Position numbers and translations under genes: made by a program. Below are positions 7,478 to 14,812 of a stretch of DNA of 58,405 nt, in pieces. The DNA is from Elusimicrobia bacterium GWB2_63_16 (GTDB taxonomy: Bacteria; Elusimicrobiota; Elusimicrobia; Elusimicrobiales; UBA9959). The notes under the pieces are model-generated. The model was given only the letters and a program-made list of their open reading frames with translations. It had not been told where the DNA came from and did no database searches. The DNA lies in the NCBI GenBank assembly GCA_001799715.1, contig MGTZ01000037.1:5293-63697 (forward strand), read 5' to 3'. How positions within the stretch are numbered: position 1 is the first letter of the stretch; every line of letters begins with the position of its first letter.

Positions 7478-9343
7478 TTACCACTGGTAGCGGGAGCGCA
7501 CCTTGGCCAGCCAGGGCGGGGTTTTCTTGGCTATGCCGGCGGCGTAGGCGGCGATGATGGCCTGCACGGGCAGGGCGGCGAAGCCGGCCTTGTGCTCCGG
7601 GGCGAGGCGCAGGCGGTAGCGCTCCATGGGGCCCTGCTGGGGCTGGTTCTCCGGCGAGGGGCGCTCGGCCGTGGTAAGGCTGGTATTGCGGTTGTCGTAC
7701 ACCACCAGCAGCAGCGCCTCGTCGAAGCCGAAGTGCTCCTTTAGGCGCAGCAGGGTGTAATGGCTGCGGTAGAGCTGGTTGACCGGGCCGGCGAACAGGC
7801 AGGCCCCCTCGTGGCCGTCGAGCGGGTTGGGCTTGCCGAACATGTTGTCCAGGTTGAACTCGCCGAAGGCCGGCAGGGCGGCGCCGTGGCGCAGCTGGCA
7901 GAGAGCGCCGCGCTCGCCGTTCTCCAGGCAGGCGTGGCGGCCGGGCTCGGTGTAGGCCGGGTCGGTAAAACCGGCGCAGGCCGCGAACTCGGCTTCGGTA
8001 TATTTAAACTCAACGCCTATGAGGGCGCGCACTTCGCGGCCGTCCTTCAGGCCGGTCACGGCCAGGGCGGCGTCCAGGCCGCGGGCGCGGCCGGTTTCGC
8101 CGGTCAGCTCGGCGAGGTCCGCCTTGGGGAATACGCGCGCCTGGGTCTGGCCGGGCACCGGCTTATGCGGCACCTCGAAGTGGCAATCGGCCACGGCGCT
8201 TATCGTCACCCCCCACGTGGGCGAGACGTTCTCGTTGAGGGCCTTGATCAGGCCGGCGATGGCGGTCTCGTTCCTGGCGAAGACCGGCGCCAACGCCTGC
8301 GCGCAGGCCGTCTGCGAGCTGCGCGGGTTCTTGGCCCGGGCGTGCAGCGCCAGGCCGTTATGCTTGGAATAGTCGTTGAGCAAGTTGTCGAAACCGCCGG
8401 GCTGGGTCAGCTTGGGCAGTGCGGCCCAGGCGGCCTGGTGGGCGTCGGCCAGGCGGGTGAAGGCGTTCACGCGCGGCTTGCGGGGCAAATAGGCCGCGCG
8501 GGGGCTGGTAAGGGCCTTCTCGAGGAAGTTAACGAGCGGCTGGAAGTCGGCGGCCTTGAGCGGCGCCACCCCGCCCAGCAGGGCGCACTGGCAGTCGGGC
8601 AGGTCGGCCGGGGTAAGGCAGGCCAGGCGGCCGTAGGCGTCATAGGCCTGGCCAAGGATCAGCAGGCTTTTGTCGCTGATGCCTTTTATCTCGAAAGCTT
8701 CGGTATTGAGCACGCCGAGGGCGCTCTTCTGGGCGAACAGCTGCTGATAATGCTTGAGGAAGATGGCCTCGCCACCCTTTACGGCGGCGGGCAGGGCGCG
8801 CACGGCCTTAAGGCGGGCCATGGCCGCGCCGTCGAGGTCAGCGCTGGAGGCGAACTCCAGCGACAGCAGTACCAGCTGGGCGGTGGCTTTCTCGATCAGC
8901 AGCAGGTCTACGCGGGTGGCCTGCTGGCCTTTGTCGGCCAGGGCTTCCTGCGGCACCTGCACCTGCTCGTCGAGCACGGTGAAATCTTCGCGCTTGCGCA
9001 GCAGCTCCCAGGCCAGCAGCGCCTGCTGCACCGGCTCCTGGCCGGACATCTTGTTCTTCTCCACGTACTCCATCACGGCGCGGCGGCCTTTCTTGAGCTG
9101 AATGGTAAGCCCCTCGGCGTCCACGCCTTTTACCGCCTCCCGCCCGAAGAGCTTGGTGTATTCTTCCGTCGAGCCTAGTTCGCCCAGCTCCAGGGCTTTC
9201 TGGCCCAGGTAGTAGAAGGCCACGGTATTGTTGGGGCGCAAATGCACTATGGAGCCCGGCGTGCTCTGCCAGTTGAACAGGTTGTCTTTTAAAAGCTGGG
9301 CCTTTTCGAAGGCGGTTTGGTTGAGGAATCTTTTGAAGGCCAT
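7478..9343 (-). CDS. Large uncharacterised protein with PD-(D/E)XK nuclease-like motifs
   Basis: I place the start at the ATG 9341-9343 (MAFKRFLNQTAFEK), which has a GGAG site 7-8 bases upstream; an upstream ATG at 9412 has none and would overlap a terminator. The 621-residue protein is not recognised with certainty. Two regions look like PD-(D/E)XK nuclease cores: residues 146-165 (DLLLIEKATAQLVLLSLEF, with the final lysine missing) and residues 424-447 (LDAALAVT, then IGVEFKY, giving D424 and E445-x-K447). The C-terminal part has a cysteine cluster (FAACAGF, HACLENGERGALC) as in some restriction-endonuclease-like families. No methylase or phage gene is nearby. DNA cleavage or repair is a guess. 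Confidence 0.45.
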   Translation of the reverse strand: MAFKRFLNQTAFEKAQLLKDNLFNWQSTPGSIVHLRPNNTVAFYYLGQKALELGELGSTEEYTKLFGREAVKGVDAEGLTIQLKKGRRAVMEYVEKNKMSGQEPVQQALLAWELLRKREDFTVLDEQVQVPQEALADKGQQATRVDLLLIEKATAQLVLLSLEFASSADLDGAAMARLKAVRALPAAVKGGEAIFLKHYQQLFAQKSALGVLNTEAFEIKGISDKSLLILGQAYDAYGRLACLTPADLPDCQCALLGGVAPLKAADFQPLVNFLEKALTSPRAAYLPRKPRVNAFTRLADAHQAAWAALPKLTQPGGFDNLLNDYSKHNGLALHARAKNPRSSQTACAQALAPVFARNETAIAGLIKALNENVSPTWGVTISAVADCHFEVPHKPVPGQTQARVFPKADLAELTGETGRARGLDAALAVTGLKDGREVRALIGVEFKYTEAEFAACAGFTDPAYTEPGRHACLENGERGALCQLRHGAALPAFGEFNLDNMFGKPNPLDGHEGACLFAGPVNQLYRSHYTLLRLKEHFGFDEALLLVVYDNRNTSLTTAERPSPENQPQQGPMERYRLRLAPEHKAGFAALPVQAIIAAYAAGIAKKTPPWLAKVRSRYQW

Positions 9344-9416
9344 TGTTTCTCCGGACGGCTGAATATATGTAATTCTACCTTTTATCCCCCCGGCAGCGGG
9401 GTTTATAACCAAATGA

Positions 9417-9441
9417 AAAACCCGGCGCGGGGCCGGGTTTT
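9417..9441 (-). terminator. Intrinsic terminator after tldE
   Basis: A 10-bp perfect stem (AAAACCCGGC with GCCGGGTTTT) with a GC-rich 5-base loop and T-runs on both sides lies between tldE and the downstream nuclease-like gene. Confidence 0.85.
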
Positions 9442-9460
9442 CCTTGGGGCTTGGGCAGGC

Positions 9461-10684
9461 CTAGTTCTTGCGCACGTCCATCATGAAGCCCAGCCAGCGG
9501 TTGCCGCTGAGCGGCATTACGGGGTCGCTGGAGACGCCCAGGAAGTCCTTGCCGAACATCTCGTAGACGCCGGAGGACAGCTGCAGCTCCGGCAGGCGGC
9601 CCACCAGCCGGCCGTCCTCTACCAGGAAAGCCACCTGCGCCGGCGTGCCGAAACCGCCCTGGCTGGTATAATCCCCGCCCATGGCCATACTCACAAAGAT
9701 GGCCGGCCGGCCGCCCAGCATCTCTCTGAAGGTCCTGGCCTGGCTTTGTATGCGCATATTGCCGGGGTTGGCGTCGGGCGTGCCGTCGTAGGCGGCCGTA
9801 GCGCTGCCGCTCGGCTCGTAGCCGAACTTGGCGGCCGTCTTCTTGTCGGCGTAGGGCGCGCGCAGCACGCCGTTCTCGATGTATTTAAAGCCCTCGCCGC
9901 AGACGCCCTCGGCGTCGAAGAAAGGCCTGAAGGCCTGGCCGGGGCTGTTGTAGAGCGTAAAGCCCTCGTTGAACAGGCGCTGGCCGAGCTTGCCGGAGAA
10001 CAGCGAGCTGCCCGAGCCGAGGGTCATGCCCGAGAGCTCCCTGAAGAAGATGTTCCTGAGCTGGCTGTCGTTCTCTTCGAAGAACACCGACAGGCGGCCC
10101 TCGGCCGGCAGCGGCACCTCGCGCAGGTGGGCGGCCAGCATTTCGGAGCCGTAGGCCTGGAAGGCGGCCCGGTCATACCCGGTGCCGGTATAGGAGAACC
10201 AGCCGTCCAATATGCTCGACGACGAGGCCAGCTTGTAGAAGAAGGTGAACTCGTGCGTGGTGATGGAAGAGGCGTAGTCCAGCCCGGCGTCGTTGCGCAT
10301 GCTCCGGCGGCTGGTGCCGGTCTTGATGCCCGACGAGGAATAGACGAATTGCGGGAAATCCTTGCGGAAGGCGGCCAGCAGGGCCGCCGCCTCGGCGTCC
10401 AGCGCCTGCGGCGTGAAAGGGCGGCCGCCTACGGTCTCGGCGCGCCGAGAGCCGGTGGAAGGCCGGCCGGGATAGGGGATCTTATAGCCGAGCGCCGCGG
10501 CGGCGCGCTCGCGGGCGGCGGCCTCCCCCTCCGTGCCCATATAGCCCGAGACGCCTATGCAGCCGTCGCGATAAACCCGCACGCCGGTGCGGCTGATGCT
10601 CTTGGCGCGCAGCGACTCCAGGGCCGAGGCGGAGAGCTTAATGGAGACTTCGTCTTCGACGGAAGAAATGGTTTCGTTGATCAT
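9461..10684 (-). CDS. tldE: TldE/PmbA-type metalloprotease subunit
   Basis: The 407-residue protein matches the TldE/PmbA half of the TldD/TldE protease, which processes modified peptides (microcin B17, PQQ precursor in other bacteria). Visible family features are an N-terminal domain with SIKLSASALESLRAKSISRTGVRVYRDG, a central GSGSSLFSGKLGQ, and the C-terminal NRWLGFMMDVRKN-type end of the PmbA/TldE fold. It lacks the zinc HExxxH motif, as TldE should. It lies 6 bases downstream of tldD and forms the heterodimer with it. The natural substrate in this organism is not apparent because no RiPP precursor gene is nearby. Confidence 0.85.
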   Translation of the reverse strand: MINETISSVEDEVSIKLSASALESLRAKSISRTGVRVYRDGCIGVSGYMGTEGEAAARERAAAALGYKIPYPGRPSTGSRRAETVGGRPFTPQALDAEAAALLAAFRKDFPQFVYSSSGIKTGTSRRSMRNDAGLDYASSITTHEFTFFYKLASSSSILDGWFSYTGTGYDRAAFQAYGSEMLAAHLREVPLPAEGRLSVFFEENDSQLRNIFFRELSGMTLGSGSSLFSGKLGQRLFNEGFTLYNSPGQAFRPFFDAEGVCGEGFKYIENGVLRAPYADKKTAAKFGYEPSGSATAAYDGTPDANPGNMRIQSQARTFREMLGGRPAIFVSMAMGGDYTSQGGFGTPAQVAFLVEDGRLVGRLPELQLSSGVYEMFGKDFLGVSSDPVMPLSGNRWLGFMMDVRKN

Positions 10685-10690
10685 AGTTCC

Positions 10691-12028
10691 TCAGAGTACC
10701 GTCAGCTCGCGCACGCGCACATAGGGCCCGCCGAAGCCTACCGGCAGCGGGTACTGCTCCATCTTGCCGCAGCCGCCGCCCACGAAGGACAGCAGTTCCA
10801 CCTTGTCCGAGATGGCGTCTATCTTGCCGAAGGTGTCGAACACGCTGCCCGAGATCACGGAGATCTGCGCCGGCCCGGAGATCTCGCCGTTCTTGATGTA
10901 ATAGGCCAGCGACGGCGCTATGGTGAAAGTGCTCAGACCCGAGCCGTGCTTGATGGTCTCGACGTACAGGCCGTCCTCTACGCCGGCGAACAGCTCTTCT
11001 TTGGTCATATTGCCGGGCTCGAAGTGGGTGGTGGTCATGCGCACGATGGGCTCGTACTCGAAGTTGACGGCCCGGGCGTTGCCGGTGGTCTGCTCCCCCA
11101 TCGCGGCCGCGGTGCGGGCGCTGTGCAGCCGGCCGGCCAGGCGGCCGTTCTTGATGAGCGTGGTGCGGCGGGCGGGGCTGCCCTCGTCGTCGTAGGGTGT
11201 ATAGCCGTTGCCGGGCAGCGAGCCGCTGTCGGTGATGTGCAGGAAGTCGGGGCCCAGCTGGCGGCCTATATGCCATTCCTTCATCATGGTCTCGTCGCCC
11301 AGCATGAAGTCGGCCTCGCTCTTGTGGCCGAAGGACTCATGCGCGAATACGCCGGCGGCGGCGGGCGACAGCACCACGGTGTATTTGCCGGGTTTTACCG
11401 GCGTGGAATCGCGCAGGAACTCCAGCGACTTGGCTATGCGGCCTTCCAGCGCCTCGCCGAAGCCGTTCAGGCCGGCCAGGTCGCCGGCGGCCAGATTGGC
11501 GCTCTCGGCGAAGGTGCGGCCGTTCTCGCTGAAGGAAAGGTTATAGCGCATACCGCAGGTCTGCTGGTCGCTGACTATGGCCGCCCCCTTGGAATTGTAC
11601 AGCTCTTTATGCGTGCAGGTGTCCTTGTAGAAGCAGGACCACATGGCTATGGCCGGCTCGGCCGTCACCGGCGGGAAGAAGGAGGCCAGCAGGGCGTTCT
11701 TGGCCGCCAGAGGTACGGCCTTCAGGTCTTCGCCGCGCAGCGTCACCGGCGCCGGGCTGCGGTCGGGCAGGGCCAGCACCATTTTGTCTGCGGCTATGTC
11801 CTTGTTGGGCGCGGCCAGGGCGGCCAGGCGGTCTATTTCCCCCTGCACCCGGTCCAGCGCGGTGATGGAAGAGAAATACCAGCGCCCGCCGTCGAAGACG
11901 CGGATGAAGGCGCCGGCGGTGTCGCGTTCGCGCATTTCGCGGATCTCGCCCTTGAGATAGCTGATCATGGTCTCGCGGTTGCGCTCTACGCGCACATCGC
12001 AATAAAGTCCGGCCGGGAATTTAAACAT
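10691..12028 (-). CDS. tldD: TldD-type zinc metalloprotease subunit
   Basis: The 445-residue protein carries the TldD zinc motif GVFAHESFGHKSEAD (HExxxH), followed about 60 residues later by further conserved residues (GYTPYDDEGSPARRTTLIKNG, with SARTAAAMGEQ). The C-terminal FVGGGCGKMEQYPLPVGFGGPYVRV is typical of the TldD half (GGxCGK). TldD and TldE together form a cytosolic peptidase acting on unfolded or modified peptides. The gene precedes tldE by 6 bases, follows the 5'-nucleotidase gene by 7 bases, and the three are probably one transcript. Confidence 0.88.
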   Translation of the reverse strand: MFKFPAGLYCDVRVERNRETMISYLKGEIREMRERDTAGAFIRVFDGGRWYFSSITALDRVQGEIDRLAALAAPNKDIAADKMVLALPDRSPAPVTLRGEDLKAVPLAAKNALLASFFPPVTAEPAIAMWSCFYKDTCTHKELYNSKGAAIVSDQQTCGMRYNLSFSENGRTFAESANLAAGDLAGLNGFGEALEGRIAKSLEFLRDSTPVKPGKYTVVLSPAAAGVFAHESFGHKSEADFMLGDETMMKEWHIGRQLGPDFLHITDSGSLPGNGYTPYDDEGSPARRTTLIKNGRLAGRLHSARTAAAMGEQTTGNARAVNFEYEPIVRMTTTHFEPGNMTKEELFAGVEDGLYVETIKHGSGLSTFTIAPSLAYYIKNGEISGPAQISVISGSVFDTFGKIDAISDKVELLSFVGGGCGKMEQYPLPVGFGGPYVRVRELTVL

Positions 12029-12035
12029 ATGGCTC

Positions 12036-13586
12036 CTATTTCGTCCGCTTGATCCTGCCCGTCCTGGGCGCTTTCACTTTACCCCGGGCGAAGGCCTGCT
12101 CCATGAGGGAGCGGACGGGGATCATGGTGTCCACTATATCCTTGCCGGCCTGGAACACGTCGCCGCCGTTGCCGCCGTAGGCCAGGTAGTCGTTGGTGGC
12201 CACTGTGAATTCCTGGTCGGGCTTTATGGGCTTGCCGCCCCGGGTCAGCACTATATTGTCGGCCTTGCGGTCGGCGCCGGGCGTAAAGGTGATTTCCAGG
12301 CCGGACACCTGTATGAAGGACATATTATCGACGATATTGTCGGCTATGAGCTGCCGCAGTTGGGCGCCGCTCAGGCGCATGGTTATGACGTCGTTGTCGA
12401 AGGGCATGGTCTGGTACAGGTCGCGCAGCAGCACGGTGCCCCGCTTGATGGGCGTGCGTATGGCCTTGGTATTATGGAAGGCCAGGTCGGCGCCGGTGGC
12501 CTTGCGGGTGATGTCGCAAAGCCAGTTGCCGATGGCCGAGTCCAGGCCGTCCGGGGCGAAGGGCAGGTTGTCGGCGGCCTGGCCCACTACGCGGCCCATC
12601 TTGATCTCCACCGAGGCGTTAAAGCCGGCCACGGTGGCCAGCACGGCGGGATCCTCGCCGATACGGTCTATCCACAGCGGCAGAGCGGCCACGCTGATAT
12701 CGGTGAGCTTGCCGCTCCTATCGTCGAAGGTCAGCTCCGCCCGGGTGACATAAGAGAGGCCGTAGCCGCTCTCGCCGATCCAGGTGCCGGACACCGGGTC
12801 TTTATAGCCTTTGTAGAAGGCTGAATGGTCGTGGCCGCCCAGGAGCAGGTCTATGCCGGGCACGGCGCGCACTATCTGCAGCGTGCCGACCGGTTCGGCG
12901 GTGAAAGTCCAGGTGGAAAGGTCCAGGCGCTTGAGGCTGAGGGCCTCGTCCAGGCCCCAGTGGGTGAGCACTATGACGGCGTCGGGGGCCTGCTCTTTAA
13001 GCACGGGCAGCCACCTGGCGGCCTCGGCGGTCTCGTCGCGGAAATCCAGGTGTTTTACGTTCTCGGGGCGGGTGCTGGTGGCGGTATGCTTGCCGGCCAG
13101 GCCCAGCACGGCTATGCGGCGGCCGGCGCGCTCGAAGACGGCGTAGGGTTTTACATAGTCGGGCTTGCCGCCGTCGGCCTTGCTGTAGATATTGGCGGCC
13201 AGCAGCGGAAAATTGGCGCTGCCGAAAAGACTGCGCAGGTTGTCGGCGCCGAAGTCGTAGTCGTGGTTGCCGGGCACGGCGGCGGCATAGCCCAGCTGGT
13301 TCATCAGGGCCATGCTGCTGAGTCCCCGCGTGAGTATGCCCTCGGGCGTGCCCTGGAACATGTCGCCGGAGTCGAGCAGTATATAAGGGGTGGTTTCCTT
13401 CTTTAGCAGGGCGGCCAGCGCGGGGAAGCCGCCTATGAGGCGCGTGGGGTTGTCGTTGTCCCAGGCGGCGGGGCGGGCCGAGTACCAGCCGTGCACGTCG
13501 GAGGTGTGGTAGACGGCCACGGTGGCGGCCTGCAGGCCCGCGGCCAGCGCCAGGAACAGGGAGAAGAATATAGATATCTTTTTCAT
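12036..13586 (-). CDS. Secreted 5'-nucleotidase / 2',3'-cyclic phosphodiesterase, UshA-like
   Basis: I use the ATG at 13584-13586 (MKKISIFFSLFLALAAGLQA), which gives a clean signal peptide; a longer version from 13631 would bury it. The 516-residue protein has the calcineurin-like metallophosphatase motifs YHTSDVHGW, LDSGDMFQG, VPGNHDYDFG, VLTHWG and GGHDHS (residues about 25-275), and then the 5'-nucleotidase C-terminal domain with NDYLAYGGNGGDVF. Periplasmic enzymes of this class hydrolyse nucleotides or UDP-sugars to salvage phosphate and nucleosides. Length and domain order are typical. No lipobox is seen. Confidence 0.9.
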   Translation of the reverse strand: MKKISIFFSLFLALAAGLQAATVAVYHTSDVHGWYSARPAAWDNDNPTRLIGGFPALAALLKKETTPYILLDSGDMFQGTPEGILTRGLSSMALMNQLGYAAAVPGNHDYDFGADNLRSLFGSANFPLLAANIYSKADGGKPDYVKPYAVFERAGRRIAVLGLAGKHTATSTRPENVKHLDFRDETAEAARWLPVLKEQAPDAVIVLTHWGLDEALSLKRLDLSTWTFTAEPVGTLQIVRAVPGIDLLLGGHDHSAFYKGYKDPVSGTWIGESGYGLSYVTRAELTFDDRSGKLTDISVAALPLWIDRIGEDPAVLATVAGFNASVEIKMGRVVGQAADNLPFAPDGLDSAIGNWLCDITRKATGADLAFHNTKAIRTPIKRGTVLLRDLYQTMPFDNDVITMRLSGAQLRQLIADNIVDNMSFIQVSGLEITFTPGADRKADNIVLTRGGKPIKPDQEFTVATNDYLAYGGNGGDVFQAGKDIVDTMIPVRSLMEQAFARGKVKAPRTGRIKRTK

Positions 13587-13673
13587 GCTAGGTATATTGT
13601 AGGAAAGCCGGGGCCCCGGCACAAACGGCAATTTGGCCGCGACACGCCCTTGTCGCCTTCGCCTGCTATACTT

Positions 13674-13702
13674 TTTTCAGCGGCGCGCGAATTAACTATA
13701 AT
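13674..13702 (+). promoter_or_regulatory. Predicted promoter of the yhaO/yhaN-like pair
   Basis: A consensus TATAAT (13697-13702) with a weaker TTTTCA (13674-13679) 17 bases upstream, followed by a GAGGG ribosome site 4 bases before the ATG at 13715. Confidence 0.5.
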
Positions 13703-13714
13703 CTAGAGGGTTCT

Positions 13715-14812
13715 ATGGCCAAATTAATACACACAGCTGACCTCCACATAAGCGTGGCAGAGAAAGACTACTCCTACGCCGTGCTGGACGAGATCATCGC
13801 CCTGGCGCGCGCGGAGAAGGCGGGCTTTCTCATTATCGCCGGGGACCTGTTCGACTCTTACGCCGATTTCGAAGCGCTGCGCAAAGAAGTGCGCACCAAG
13901 CTCTTCCACCTGCACGAGGAAGGCTGCCGCATCATCTACATCCCCGGCAACCACGAGGGCCGCGGCGCCACGGCCGACCTGGCCGCCTACAGCCTGGACC
14001 CGGTGCAGTTCTACGCCAAGGCCCCTTTCGTTTTCTTCGAGGCGGAGGGCGTGGAGTTCGTCTGCGTGCCGCACGCCGCCAACTACGACGGCTACCGCGA
14101 CTGGAAGGTGCCCCCCAAGAAAGAAGGCGCCGCGCGGCTGGCCGTGGTGCACGCCCTTAATTCCACCATCTATACCGGCCCCGACGAGGAAGCCGACGCC
14201 CGGGCCGGCGTGATAGAGGACGATTTCTTCGCGCGCTTCTGCATCGACTATGCCGCCATGGGCCACGTGCATTCCGGCCGCGAGCAGCGCCTGGGCGGGG
14301 CCGTGGCCTGCTATCCCGGTTCCCCCCGCGTGTGGCGCGCCCACGCCCGCGAGGCCGGCCCGCGCACCGTGCGGGTGCTCGATATCAACGGCACGAATAT
14401 CAGCAGCCGCGAAGTGGAAATGAAGACCGCCGGCCAATACCGTGAATATTACCTGACCATGGGCATAGACGGCGCCCTGGACCTGGTGGGCCTGCACAAG
14501 ATAGAGGACCAGACTGGCAAACTGGATTTAATAGACATTAAGATCACCGGCGTGGTGGAGGACGAAAAGGCCGCCGCCGCCGAGGCCGAAGCGCTGCGCG
14601 CCCGCCTGGCCCCCGCCTGCCGTATCGTGGAAGTGGAACTCCGGACCAAGGTGGCGGCCGAGATCTCCACCAACGGCCTGGCCAGGAATTTCCTGGCCGA
14701 GATGGAGACCATCAAGCCCGAGCCCGCCGAGGCCGAGGCTTACCGCCGCTGGCTGCTGGCCCGGCAGTACGGCCTGGAAGAGATAGCCGCCGGGCTGGGA
14801 GGCGCCAAATGA
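13715..14812 (+). CDS. Metallophosphoesterase, SbcD/YhaO-like DNA nuclease subunit
   Basis: The 365-residue protein carries the Mre11/SbcD-type motifs LIHTADLHI (residues 4-12), IIAGDLFDSY, YIPGNHEGRG, VVHALN and AAMGHVHSGR (metal-binding histidines), followed by a cap domain. The usual SbcD is longer; this size and partner fit YhaO, the Bacillus paralog. With the SMC-like ATPase encoded next, whose ATG overlaps this stop codon by 4 bases, it should form a DNA end-processing complex in the cytoplasm. The promoter and ribosome site precede it. Confidence 0.85.
   Translation: MAKLIHTADLHISVAEKDYSYAVLDEIIALARAEKAGFLIIAGDLFDSYADFEALRKEVRTKLFHLHEEGCRIIYIPGNHEGRGATADLAAYSLDPVQFYAKAPFVFFEAEGVEFVCVPHAANYDGYRDWKVPPKKEGAARLAVVHALNSTIYTGPDEEADARAGVIEDDFFARFCIDYAAMGHVHSGREQRLGGAVACYPGSPRVWRAHAREAGPRTVRVLDINGTNISSREVEMKTAGQYREYYLTMGIDGALDLVGLHKIEDQTGKLDLIDIKITGVVEDEKAAAAEAEALRARLAPACRIVEVELRTKVAAEISTNGLARNFLAEMETIKPEPAEAEAYRRWLLARQYGLEEIAAGLGGAK

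Noticed and set aside
9317-12052. A 911-codon open frame on the plus strand opposite tldE/tldD, and similar long frames opposite hydG/hydE (18493-20964), the TIGR03545-type gene (30636-32027) and the PAS kinase (35826-37592)
   Set aside because: They lie antisense to well-supported genes and are poor in recognisable motifs. High GC makes stop codons rare in the antisense frame.
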